A stretch of 50,043 nucleotides of DNA from Deltaproteobacteria bacterium (GTDB lineage Bacteria; Desulfobacterota; Desulfobaccia; Desulfobaccales; 0-14-0-80-60-11). Below the pieces are notes generated by a model, which saw nothing but the letters and a program-made list of their open reading frames with translations, was not told the origin of the DNA and did no database searches. Position 1 is the first letter of the stretch. Every line of letters begins with the position of its first letter. The stretch covers positions 1 through 50,043 of the forward strand of contig JAPLJC010000197.1 in NCBI GenBank assembly GCA_026388765.1. Reading direction: 5' to 3'. This document shows, piece after piece, positions 1 to 8,264 of this stretch. The position numbers were made by a program, and so were the translations under genes.

Positions 1-1599
1 CCATGCCTCTGACCAAGCTGCGCCAGGCGGTCATGTTTTTTGGCAAGGAAGAAAGTACGGAATCCCAAAAAGTCAGTAACGAATTAGAAATGATGAGGAG
101 TGGTGATGAAATTGGCGATTTGGCCAGCGCCTTTTTAGACATAGCCAAGAAACTTGATGAGACTCTGATTTCTCTCAAGAGGGCCAATATCGACTGGGAA
201 CGAACCTTTAATACGGTTCCAGACCTCATCGCCATTATCGACAAGCAGCATACCGTTATAAAAATCAACCAGGCCATGGCCGCTAGGTTTGGGATAAATC
301 CCCAAGATGCCGTGGGGTTAAAATGTTATACCCTTTTCCATGGAACTGATTCGCCCTTAAAATTGTGCCCCCATGAAAGGTTGCTCGAGGATGGCCAGGA
401 GCATATTGAAGAAATAACCGAGAAGAGGCTGGATAGTATCTTCTTGGTAACTGCGTCGCCCTTGAGAGACCAAAATGGCGAGCTCCTGGGTTCTTTACAC
501 ATGGCCAGAGATATCACTGAGCTCAAACGGGCGCAGCAGGAACGCTTGGAATTGGAGCGCCAGCTGTTGCAGGCACAGAAGCTGGAAAGCCTCGGCGTCC
601 TGGCAGGCGGTATCGCTCACGATCTCAATAACATCATAATGGTGATTCTGGGCAACCTGGAGCTGCTGGCGTTGATTAATCTACCGGAGAAAAGTATAGA
701 AAAATTGATCAACGCAGAGAAGGCCTGTGAACAGGCCCAGACCTTGGCTAACCGATTGCTCACCTTTGCCAAAGGGGGGCTCCCCATAAAAAAGATTCAT
801 CATCTGGAAGATTTATTGCATGAAGCGGCCAGTTTGGCTTTAAGCGGCTCCAGGTCAAAATTGTCCTTTGATCTTAGAGAAGATCTCTGGGCGGTCGGTG
901 GCTATCCAGGCGGAAAATATCAATGTGGAAAAAGAGGATATCTTGCCGCTGCAAACTGGTAAATATGTAAAAATAACCATTGCCGATCAAGGCTTGGGCA
1001 TCCAACCTCCCTATCTGGACAAAGTTTTCGATCCGTATTTTACCACCAAACAGAAGGGCAGTGGTTTAGGTCTTACCACCGCCTATAGCATTGTTAAGCA
1101 GCACCAGGGGCATCTCGCGGTAGAATCCGTCAGCGGCGTCGGCACTACCTTCTCGGTTTATCTCCCGGCTCTTGAGACAAATCATTATCCCGAGAAGAGA
1201 GAGGTTGCTGGGCCAATTATAGGCCAGGGGAGAATTCTGTTGATGGACGACGAGGCAACGGTTAGAGAGGTTTTGGGAAAGATGTTGGAAGAGCTGGGCT
1301 ATCAGGTAAGTTTTGCCACAGAAGGCAGCGAGGCAATACGATTATATCAGCAAGCTCAAGAGCAAAACCAGCCTTTTGCTGCAGCAATTATAGACCTGAC
1401 TATTCCAGGTGGTTTAGGTGGTAAGGAAACATTGGAACAAATTAAAAAAATAGACCCACATGTAAGGGCCATAGTTTCCAGTGGCTATTCAGATGACGCA
1501 ATAATGGCTGATTACCTCAAGTATGGATTCTCAGGAGCAATTGCTAAGCCTTATAATTTAATAAAACTTAGCCGCATATTAAGTAAAGTAATAAAATAG
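1..1599 (+). pseudogene. Hybrid sensor histidine kinase/response regulator, 5' partial and internally deleted
   Basis: The gene runs in from the left edge. It starts within a HAMP-like segment, followed by a PAS domain and a HisKA segment with the H-box GGIAHDLNN (His at base 618). Near base 890 the reading frame changes from frame 3 to frame 1. After the change come the G1/G2 boxes (ADQGLGI, GSGLGL) and a C-terminal receiver domain with phospho-acceptor Asp at base 1393 and the conserved Lys in AIAKPY. Known: these kinases carry an N-box with the Mg-ATP Asn between the DLWAV-like stretch and the VAIQAEN-like stretch. Here the two are almost adjacent, so about 30 residues including the N-box are missing and the frame is shifted. 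Inference: a dead kinase, although the receiver part could still be made from an internal start. The sensory input region is outside the window. Confidence 0.85.
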
Positions 1600-1902
1600 T
1601 ATATAAATAATCTCGTTGTGATAAGATCACGATAACTACTAATTAATTAAATAATTTATGATATTCTCGCTTCCCCTAAGATTAAATTATTATTATAAAA
1701 AACTTAACAAATTGTTAAAATTCAACCTTACTGATCTATAGCAACGATCTCCTCAGTCTCAAAAAATCTGATATTAATACCAACCTTTGACTCCACGCGC
1801 CAGCCGGATTACTCTGCAACGCTTCTTGATAAATTCCTGCCGCCAACCGCCGGCTTTTATGGTAAGATAACCTGGGTTCGTCAGGCCGCAAAGGATATTC
1901 GA
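1600..1902. other. AT-rich intergenic region
   Basis: About 300 bases without a gene. The first 190 bases are strikingly AT-rich compared with the flanks and include a small inverted repeat (GTGAT AAG ATCAC near 1618-1630). I see no clear terminator or RNA gene. It may hold the promoter of the downstream channel gene. Confidence 0.5.
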
Positions 1903-2961
1903 GTGGTTGAGATGCCGGGAGCCTTCATTCCTTCAGGCGGGAGGATAACGCTCCGCAGAATTTTAATATTGACCGCCATCCTGCTGGCTCTCCTCGTTTT
2001 CGGCAGCCTGGGTTTAGTCTGGCTGGAAGGCTGGAACTTTTTCGATGCCCTATATATGACGGTGACCACCCTGGCCACCGTGGGCTACGGGGAAATCCAT
2101 CCGCTGTCCCGGACCGGGCGATTGTACAACATGGCCCTGATCCTGGCCGGCATGGGGGTCCTGGCGTACGTCATCACCTCTCTGGCCCGGATAGTGGTGG
2201 AAGGGGAGATCCGGGAGGTTCTGGGAAAGCGCAAATTGATCAAGCATATCAAACGGCTCAAGGACCATTATATTATCTGCGGCTTCGGCCGCATCGGCGA
2301 GATCATCGCCCGGCAACTGCAAGAGCGGGGCGTGCCCCTGGTGATCGTGGAAAACCGGTCGGAAAAACTGACCCTCCTGGAGCAGTCCGGCTATTACTTC
2401 GTTGGCGGCGACGCCACCCGGGAAGAAGTCTTGCAGGAGGCCGGTATCGAGCGGGCCCGGGGCCTGGTCTCGGTGGTGTCCTCGGATGCCGACAATGTCT
2501 ACATCGTCTTGACGGCCAGAAGCCTCCGCTCCGATCTCTACATCGTGGCCCGGGCCGAAGAGATGGGGGCCGAAAAGAAGCTGCAGCGGGCCGGGGCCGA
2601 CCGGGTGGAATCCCCCTATGAGATGGGGGGCCGGAAAATGGCCTTCGCCATTCTGCGCCCCACCGTGACCACCTTCATGGAACTGGCCATGACGGAAGGG
2701 GTGGATTGGAGCATGGAGGAGGTCAGGGTCGGGGATGGTTCTCTGCTGGCCGGGGTAGCCCTTAAGGACTCCGGCATTCGTCAGAAGCTGGACCTGATCC
2801 TGGTGGCCATCAAGCGGGCCGACGGCGAGATGCTGTTCAACCCCACGCTAGAAACCACCATCCAGGTGGGTGACACCCTTATCGCCCTGGGATTGCGTAA
2901 AAACCTGGAGGCCTTGGAGGGATGCTGCGGTTTTGCTTTCTCACCACCGGCCACTAGCTAA
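1903..2961 (+). CDS. Potassium channel with TrkA-N/TrkA-C (RCK) regulatory domains
   Basis: A two-helix K+ channel subunit. There is a hydrophobic helix at about residues 17-40, a pore loop with the selectivity filter TVGYGE at 59-64 and a second helix at about 75-95. A cytoplasmic RCK/TrkA-N Rossmann domain begins near 122 with the GxGxxG motif in CGFGRIG, and a TrkA-C domain covers about 265-345. Known: such channels pass K+ across the inner membrane, and ligand or nucleotide binding to the RCK ring gates them. The start shown is GTG with AAGG 7-8 bases upstream; ATG at 1912 is an alternative. The gene is monocistronic, with a short spacer before the next gene. Confidence 0.92.
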   Translation: MVEMPGAFIPSGGRITLRRILILTAILLALLVFGSLGLVWLEGWNFFDALYMTVTTLATVGYGEIHPLSRTGRLYNMALILAGMGVLAYVITSLARIVVEGEIREVLGKRKLIKHIKRLKDHYIICGFGRIGEIIARQLQERGVPLVIVENRSEKLTLLEQSGYYFVGGDATREEVLQEAGIERARGLVSVVSSDADNVYIVLTARSLRSDLYIVARAEEMGAEKKLQRAGADRVESPYEMGGRKMAFAILRPTVTTFMELAMTEGVDWSMEEVRVGDGSLLAGVALKDSGIRQKLDLILVAIKRADGEMLFNPTLETTIQVGDTLIALGLRKNLEALEGCCGFAFSPPATS

Positions 2962-3022
2962 AAAGAGACCGGTCGCGTCGGCGGGACACCGGCGCCACCG
3001 ACCGGTTTAACGGGAGGACGCC

Positions 3023-3739
3023 GTGACTCAAGCAGGAATCGGACGCGGGGTAAAGGTTACCTACTTTGGCCATTCGGCCTTTAAATTGTCCGGGGCCGGA
3101 GTCAACGTGCTCATCGACCCCTGGCTCTCCAACCCCCTGCTCAATACGCCTTTGGAGCAGGTGGGGAAGGTGGATCTTATCCTGGTGACCCACGGCCATG
3201 GCGATCACGTGGGCGAGACGGTGCCGCTGGCCCGGAAGACCGGGGCCACGGTGGTGGCCATCCACGAGTTGTCGCAGATTCTGGCCGAGCAGGGGGTTGC
3301 CAAAATAGTGGGCATGAACAAGGGCGGCACCCTGAGCGCCGCGGGCCTCAAGATCACCATGACCCAGGCGGTCCATTCCTCCACCATGGCCGTCAGCGGC
3401 AAAATGGTCCCCGCCGGGGAAGCCAGCGGCTTTGTGGTGCAGTTTCCCAACGGCTTCACGGTTTATCATGCCGGCGATACCGCGGCCTTCAAAGACATGG
3501 AGCTTATTAAGGAGCTTTACCAGCCGGAACTGGCGATGCTCCCCATCGGCAGCCACTACGTCATGAGCCCCCGGGAGGCGGCCCTGGCCTGCCGGCTCAT
3601 CAGGCCCAAATGGGTGATTCCCATGCACTATAAAACCTTCCCGGTGCTCACCGGCACCCCGGAGGAGTTGATTGAGCTTCTGAAAGATGAGCCGGGGATC
3701 AAGGTAATTGTATTGAAGCCGGGGGAAACGGTAGAATAG
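3023..3739 (+). CDS. UPF0173-family metal-dependent hydrolase (metallo-beta-lactamase fold)
   Basis: The protein has 238 residues, typical of the UPF0173 family. The N-terminus GVKVTYFGHSAF and the metal motif THGHGDH at residues 56-62 define the metallo-beta-lactamase fold. Further ligands are seen in the VYHAGDT and MHYKTFP segments. The GTG start at 3023 follows a good Shine-Dalgarno sequence (GGGAGGA). Known: members bind two metal ions and hydrolyse an ester or phosphoester bond, but the physiological substrate is not established. It is probably a cytoplasmic enzyme. It stands alone, followed by a repeat-filled spacer. Confidence 0.88.
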   Translation: MTQAGIGRGVKVTYFGHSAFKLSGAGVNVLIDPWLSNPLLNTPLEQVGKVDLILVTHGHGDHVGETVPLARKTGATVVAIHELSQILAEQGVAKIVGMNKGGTLSAAGLKITMTQAVHSSTMAVSGKMVPAGEASGFVVQFPNGFTVYHAGDTAAFKDMELIKELYQPELAMLPIGSHYVMSPREAALACRLIRPKWVIPMHYKTFPVLTGTPEELIELLKDEPGIKVIVLKPGETVE

Positions 3740-3859
3740 CTGTCAGTTTTCAGCGGTCAGCTGTCAGCTAAATAATTAACAGCCCCAATTGGTTCTAAAA
3801 TGTAACCGCAAGCTTTAGAGCGCTGACTAAAGGTTGTGGCTCTAGGGCAGTTATAGCCC
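3740..3859. repeat. Short direct/inverted CTGTCAG-type spacer repeat
   Basis: Immediately after the hydrolase stop codon lies a run built on CTGTCAGTTTTCAGC and GGTCAGCTGTCAGC. The same words recur after lon (24414-24481). Nothing else is recognisable in this part of the spacer. Confidence 0.5.
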
Positions 3860-3932
3860 GTAGGGGCGAATCTTGGATTCGCCCGGATGAATATCGGATT
3901 CGAAGCCGGGCGATCACCAGGATCGCCCCTAC
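3860..3932. repeat. GTAGGGGCG...CGCCCCTAC palindromic intergenic element, copy 1
   Basis: The outer arms GTAGGGGCG (3860-3868) and CGCCCCTAC (3924-3932) are perfectly complementary. Inner arms made of GGATTCGCCC/GGGCGATC words can form nested hairpins. It sits directly in front of recJ and would add a spurious N-terminus to recJ if the upstream ATG were used. Related elements are at 10511, 11274, 16616 and 26948. Confidence 0.8.
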
Positions 3933-3943
3933 AAGGAAAACCA

Positions 3944-5650
3944 TTGCGCCGGAAAAAATGCTGGCAGGTGCAGCCGGAAAGGCCGGAGATGGTGCGGGAA
4001 TTGAGCGCCCGGCATGGGCTGCCGCCCCTGGTGGCGCGCCTGCTCCTGAACCGCGGCCTGAACGGCGCGGAGGAGATCCAGGCCTTTCTGGATCCCACCC
4101 TGGAGCGGCTGTATCCGCCCTTCGGGCTGGCGGATATGGAGGTTGCCGCCACCCGCCTGGGCCAGGCGGTGCGCCGGGGCGAGCCGGTGGCCGTTTACGG
4201 CGACTACGACGCCGACGGTATCACCGCCACCTGCCTGCTGACGCAGTTCTTCAGCGAATTGGGGCTGGAATGCTGCAACTACATCCCGGATCGCCTCAAA
4301 GAAGGCTATGGCTTGAAGGTGGGGGGCCTCCAGGAGTTGGCGGCCAAGGCCGGCTTGCTGGTGACGGTGGACTGCGGCATCAGCGACGCCGCCGAGGTGG
4401 CCTGGGCCCGGGACCACGGGCTGGAAGTCATCATCACCGATCACCACGAGATTCCCCCGGAGCTACCCCCGGCCCTGGCGGTGGTCAATCCCAAGCGGGG
4501 CGGCCCGGATTATCCCTTCGGTGAACTGGCCGGGGTGGGGGTGGCCCTGCTCCTGGCCCTGGGGGTGCGGGCCGAACTCCGGTCCGAGGGCTGGTTCAGC
4601 CGGCATCAGGAGCCTAACCTCAAGTCCTATCTGGATCTGGTGGCCCTGGGCACCGCCGCCGACGTGGTGCCCATCCTGGGGGAGAACCGCATCCTGGTGA
4701 GCCAGGGGCTCAAGGTCCTGGAAGAGAGCTGCCGTCCCGGTTTGGTGGCCCTGAAGGAAGTGACGCGGCTGGAGGGCAAACCCATCTCTTTTCGGGACGT
4801 GGTCTTCCGTTTGGCGCCCCGGCTCAATGCCGCGGGACGGATGGGCCAGGCCCGCTGCGCCCTGGAATTGCTCCGGTGCGACGACCTGGCCCAGGCCCGG
4901 AGCCAGGCCAATTATTTGCACAACCTGAACCGGCAGCGCCAGGCCCTGGAAGAGACCATGCTCAAGGAGGCCGCCGCCTTGGTGCGCCGGGACAAGCTGC
5001 AGCAGCGGCCGGTAATGGTGCTGGCCAAGGAAGGCTGGCATCCCGGCGTCCTGGGCATCGTGGCGGCCCGGCTGGCCGAGGCCTACCACCGCCCGGTGGC
5101 CATGGTGAGTCTGCAGAACGGCAGGGGACGTGGGTCGGCCCGCTCGGTGGAAGGGTTTCATCTGTTTAAGGGACTACAGGCCTGCCGGGAAGTCCTTGGC
5201 AAATATGGCGGGCATGCCGCGGCCGCGGGTTTTGATCTGGCCGCGGAGAATCTTGCCGCCCTGCAAGCCAGGCTGGAACAGGCCTTTCATGAGCAACTGG
5301 GGCCTGAGCCGCCGCGCCCCACCCTGAAGGTGGACGCCACGGTGCATCTGGCGGAGTTGAACCGGGAATTTTTCCAGCACCTGGAGCGGCTGCGGCCCTT
5401 CGGGCCGGGCAATCCGGCGCCGGTGTTCGTCTGCACGGGCGTGGAATGCCTTGGCTCCCGGGTGGTGGCCGAGCGGCATCTGAAGGTGCAGTTAAATCAC
5501 CAGAATTGCGTCATGGAGGCCATCGCCTTCGACCAGGCCAGCCATCACCCTCTGGCCGGAAACCTGGAAGTGGCCTTCAGCGCCCGTCTCTCCCACTACC
5601 AGGGCCGCTCAATCCCGGAACTGCTGCTGTTGGATTGGGGCCGGCCTTAG
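3944..5650 (+). CDS. recJ: Single-stranded-DNA-specific exonuclease RecJ
   Basis: RecJ degrades single-stranded DNA 5' to 3' in RecF-pathway recombination and in base-excision and mismatch repair. The DHH-family metal motifs are clear: DYDADG at residues 87-92 and DHH at 166-168. The DHHA1 segment GGHAAAAGF follows, then a C-terminal OB-like domain (LRPFGPGNPAPVF). I chose TTG at 3944 because AAGGA lies at a good distance and the protein then begins RRKKCWQV, like other RecJ proteins, giving 568 residues, the usual length. The ATG at 3887 lies inside the palindromic repeat and is unlikely. Acidic and basic RecJ landmarks are intact, so it should be active. Confidence 0.93.
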   Translation: MRRKKCWQVQPERPEMVRELSARHGLPPLVARLLLNRGLNGAEEIQAFLDPTLERLYPPFGLADMEVAATRLGQAVRRGEPVAVYGDYDADGITATCLLTQFFSELGLECCNYIPDRLKEGYGLKVGGLQELAAKAGLLVTVDCGISDAAEVAWARDHGLEVIITDHHEIPPELPPALAVVNPKRGGPDYPFGELAGVGVALLLALGVRAELRSEGWFSRHQEPNLKSYLDLVALGTAADVVPILGENRILVSQGLKVLEESCRPGLVALKEVTRLEGKPISFRDVVFRLAPRLNAAGRMGQARCALELLRCDDLAQARSQANYLHNLNRQRQALEETMLKEAAALVRRDKLQQRPVMVLAKEGWHPGVLGIVAARLAEAYHRPVAMVSLQNGRGRGSARSVEGFHLFKGLQACREVLGKYGGHAAAAGFDLAAENLAALQARLEQAFHEQLGPEPPRPTLKVDATVHLAELNREFFQHLERLRPFGPGNPAPVFVCTGVECLGSRVVAERHLKVQLNHQNCVMEAIAFDQASHHPLAGNLEVAFSARLSHYQGRSIPELLLLDWGRP

Positions 5651-5737
5651 AGGCAGTTTTCTGTTTTCGGTTTTCGGTAAAGGAACAAAAAAGGCCGCTC
5701 GATAAACCCGAAACTCGAAACTCGAAACTCATTTCTC
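5651..5737. repeat. Spacer of TTTTCGG / GAAACTC tandem words between convergent genes
   Basis: The spacer between recJ and the convergent TPR gene contains TTTTCTGTTTTCGGTTTTCGG and, 35 bases later, three copies of the seven-base word GAAACTC. The two halves are partly complementary and could form a long imperfect hairpin. Confidence 0.5.
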
Positions 5738-6481
5738 CTATTTTTTCTCCGCCAGCAGTCGCCGGGCTTCCCGGCGATCTTCCATCAGGGCCTCGGGGTG
5801 GAGGGCGTTTTGGCCATCCTGCAAAACTTTCTGCAGCTCTTCCCGGGCCTGGTCCTTTTTCCCCATGTCCAACAGGGTTTCGGCCAGGTAGAGGTGGTTG
5901 GTGCTGTTGCCCGGAGCCAGCCGGACCGCGGTCTCCAGATGCTGCAAGGATTTCTTCTTGTCTCCCACCGAAATGGGCCAGGACGGGGCCTCGAAATAGA
6001 TGCGCCCCAACACCCGGTGGGCGCCGGCCTGGTCATAGGTTTCATCCAGGATCAGAACCCGCTTAAGTTCATCCATGATCTTGGGGAGCAGCTTGAAGCC
6101 CTCCATTCTGGTACCCACGTCGGCCAGGCCGCTCAGATTCAAGGCCCTCCAGTAATGGCCGGCAACCCCAGCGGGTTCCTGGGCTAAAAGCTTTTCGGCG
6201 TACGCCAGGCCTTTGTTATAATGGCCGGCCCGCTGGTCTTGGGGGGCCAGGTCCCCCAAAATAAAGCAGGTTCGAGCCAGTTGGGTCAATAACCGCGGCG
6301 GCCCGGAGGGCAATGCTTCGTATAGGGCCAGGGCCTGCTGCGCCTTCTGGTAGTCTAAAGCGGGACTGGCCAACAGGGCGTCGGCCTGGGCCATCTTCTC
6401 CGGTTCGGCAGCCAGGCTGAAAGGGACAGACAGTAGCAGCAACGGGGCGATTACGGCCGCAATTTTGAGTGAGTATTTCAT
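5738..6481 (-). CDS. Secreted tetratricopeptide-repeat protein (TatT/TPR-like)
   Basis: The protein has 247 residues from ATG at 6481. It starts with a clear Sec signal peptide (MKYSLKIAAVIAPLLLLS, cleavage after SLAA), so it should be periplasmic. The remainder is helical with TPR-like units, including a YLAETLLDMGKKDQAREEL segment near residues 205-225. The GNSTNHLYLAETL and SWPISVGDKKKSL segments resemble the TatT component of some TRAP transporters, but there is no transporter gene beside it, so I only call the fold. A longer open frame to 6895 has no good start and overlaps the ssb promoter region, so the signal-peptide start is preferred. Confidence 0.75.
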   Translation of the reverse strand: MKYSLKIAAVIAPLLLLSVPFSLAAEPEKMAQADALLASPALDYQKAQQALALYEALPSGPPRLLTQLARTCFILGDLAPQDQRAGHYNKGLAYAEKLLAQEPAGVAGHYWRALNLSGLADVGTRMEGFKLLPKIMDELKRVLILDETYDQAGAHRVLGRIYFEAPSWPISVGDKKKSLQHLETAVRLAPGNSTNHLYLAETLLDMGKKDQAREELQKVLQDGQNALHPEALMEDRREARRLLAEKK

Positions 6482-6694
6482 AGATATTCTCAAGGTCCTC
6501 AATGGGGGATGGCTTTGGCAACCTAAATAGTGAATATATATCTTAAGGCCTGGATTACAAGGCAGAAAACTGTTAATGGCTGATCTCTCTTCACCTCTCG
6601 ATCGGCTAACTTGCCCGTCCCCGATAAGTCCTTGCCCGGCTCGCTTTTCTGTGATAGAGGATGATAATAACCGCAAGGCCACCAAGGAGGACAT

Positions 6695-7105
6695 ATGGCT
6701 GGGGTCAATAAGGCTATCTTGATAGGTAATCTGGGGGCGGACCCGGAGATGCGCTATACCGCCAGTGGCACTGCGGTATGCAAATTCAACCTGGCCACCA
6801 GCCGCAGATTCACCGGCAAAGATGGGCAGAAGCAGGAAAAAACCGAGTGGCACCGGATTACCGTCTGGGGCAAGCTGGCGGAAATTTGTGGCCAATATCT
6901 ATCCAAGGGCAAACAGGTTTACATCGATGGCCGGATCGAATACGGCTCCTATGAGAAAGACGGCGTCAAGCATTACACCACCGATATCATCGCGGAAAAT
7001 ATGAATATGTTGGGAGGCCCGGGCGCAGGCAACCGGGTGCAAGAACCGGAGCCGGGTTTCGGTCCGCCGGAAGGCGGCGTCCCGGAAGACGATATCCCAT
7101 TCTAA
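6695..7105 (+). CDS. ssb: Single-stranded DNA-binding protein
   Basis: Protein of 136 residues with the SSB OB-fold at about 1-105 (NKAILIGNLGADPEMRY, the WHRITVWGKLAE strand and KQVYIDGRIEYGSY). A short Gly/Pro-rich linker follows, then the acidic tip EDDIPF. Known: the tip recruits RecJ, RecO, PriA and other partners to ssDNA, and recJ lies only 1 kb upstream. The start has a strong AAGGAGG Shine-Dalgarno. It is transcribed away from the TPR gene, so the 210-base region between them carries divergent promoters. Confidence 0.96.
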   Translation: MAGVNKAILIGNLGADPEMRYTASGTAVCKFNLATSRRFTGKDGQKQEKTEWHRITVWGKLAEICGQYLSKGKQVYIDGRIEYGSYEKDGVKHYTTDIIAENMNMLGGPGAGNRVQEPEPGFGPPEGGVPEDDIPF

Positions 7106-7182
7106 GGTTAATTCTGGCCATCAGTGGGTGCATCTCCGGATCGGCGTAGTTCCTGAACTTTAATGATCTTCAAGATTGGGCA

Positions 7183-7857
7183 TTGACGCGTAATTTGACA
7201 AACCGGCGAGTCCTTAGAAAACAGATTATCGAGATGCTCCAAGCAGCCGATTTTCCGGCTTTGCTGGATTTGGCCGCGCAGGGGCAGGGGGTGGGTGAGA
7301 TACTGTTGCAATTTCTCTACGACCCCCATGACCTGTTGCATTGGCGGGCCCTGGAAGGCCTGGGCCATCTGGCCGGGGCCCAGCCGGAACAGGTGCGGAA
7401 GCTCATCAGCCGCCTGCTGTGGCTGCTGAACGAAGATTCCGGCAGCTTCGGCTGGGGCGCGGCCGCCGCCCTAGGGGAGATCGGCCGGCACCGGCTAGCG
7501 GTGGTGAAAGAGATCATCCCCATGTTCTGCGGCTTGCTGGAGGAGGAATTTTCCCGGGCCCCCATGCTCTGGGGCATCGGCCGCCTGGCGGAGGTTAGTC
7601 CGGACCGGCTCAATGAAGTTTTACCGATGATCGTGATTTTTCTCACAAGCCCTGAGGCGCAAGTGCGGGCCCTGGCGGCCTGGGCCCTGGGCAAGGCGGG
7701 CTATGCCGCGGTTGCCGGCGATCTCCAAGCCTTGTTAAGTGATGAACGCCCGGTGGCGATCTATGACCGGGGGGAACTGCGCCAGCTCACGGTGGCGCAG
7801 GTGGCTCGGGAAGCCCTGGCCTCTCTTAAAGGGCGAGAAACTCGAAAATTTAACTAA
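7183..7857 (+). CDS. HEAT-repeat protein of the DVU0298-like family
   Basis: Protein of 224 residues made of paired helices with HEAT-repeat spacing. Examples are HWRALEGLGHLA, the SGSFGWGAAAALGEIG segment near residues 85-100 and VRALAAWALGKAGYA. The sequence resembles a conserved family I know from Desulfovibrio (DVU0298), which has no assigned biochemical role; HEAT solenoids usually bind proteins. The start is TTG at 7183, without a strong ribosome site, so the N-terminus is uncertain. It may share a transcript with ssb (77-base gap). Confidence 0.7.
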   Translation: MTRNLTNRRVLRKQIIEMLQAADFPALLDLAAQGQGVGEILLQFLYDPHDLLHWRALEGLGHLAGAQPEQVRKLISRLLWLLNEDSGSFGWGAAAALGEIGRHRLAVVKEIIPMFCGLLEEEFSRAPMLWGIGRLAEVSPDRLNEVLPMIVIFLTSPEAQVRALAAWALGKAGYAAVAGDLQALLSDERPVAIYDRGELRQLTVAQVAREALASLKGRETRKFN

Positions 7858-7910
7858 AATTATCTGAGCGGCGTGCATCAGAACAACTACGACTGGAAAG
7901 GAATATCCCG

Positions 7911-8051
7911 ATGTTTACACTGATTGTGGGCTTAGCCATTGGCATCTATGTGGGCTACAAATATCCTCAGCAGGTGGACCAGGCGACGGATTTCACCAAA
8001 AAGACCATCAATGATATTAAGAATAAGTTCGGCAAGAAGGAAGCCCCCTGA
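7911..8051 (+). CDS. Small membrane-anchored protein (46 aa)
   Basis: A 46-codon gene with a good Shine-Dalgarno (GGAAAGGA, 9 bases before ATG). The product has one N-terminal glycine-rich membrane helix (MFTLIVGLAIGIYVGYKY) and then a charged amphipathic tail ending in KNKFGKKEAP. The layout is like YtxH-type or cell-envelope tether microproteins. It lies 53 bases behind the HEAT gene on the same strand and may be co-transcribed with it. No function can be assigned. Confidence 0.6.
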   Translation: MFTLIVGLAIGIYVGYKYPQQVDQATDFTKKTINDIKNKFGKKEAP

Positions 8052-8264
8052 GCCAACTCGGCCGCGCTTGATTACGGCGCCAGGGCCGTTACGCCCTTAG
8101 CAGCCGCAAAGCCATCAGAAACCGGTCTGCCCAAGGGGACGGGAGATTTGGGTTGCGCCCCATGAGGCTACGCCCGGCTTAACCAGGCCGGTGGGGAGAG
8201 TTATCTCTCTGGGTGGCCGCTCATTGGTCACCTGGTATAGAGGTTGGCTGACGGCCTGGTAATT
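8052..8264. other. Intergenic region with several stable stem-loops; possible structured RNA
   Basis: The spacer lies between the 46-residue gene and the convergent pgeF gene. It holds hairpins AGGGC/GCCCT (8082-8097), CCGGC/GCCGG (8174-8191) and GAGAG/CTCTC (8196-8209). Complementary ends CGGCC (8059-8063) and GGCCG (8215-8219) could close the whole as one RNA of about 160 nt. I do not recognise it as tRNA, SRP RNA, tmRNA, RNase P RNA or a standard riboswitch. It could also simply be termination structure. Confidence 0.3.

Noticed and set aside
5738-6895. Extended start of the TPR protein at 6895
   Set aside because: It would bury the clear signal peptide at residue 139 and overlap the ssb start region; ATG 6481 is preferred.
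8100-8165. Cyclic-di-GMP (GEMM) type riboswitch suggested by GCAAAGCC and GGGTTGCG words
   Set aside because: The GGGCAAACC-type motif and proper helix order are missing, and no gene lies downstream on that strand to regulate.
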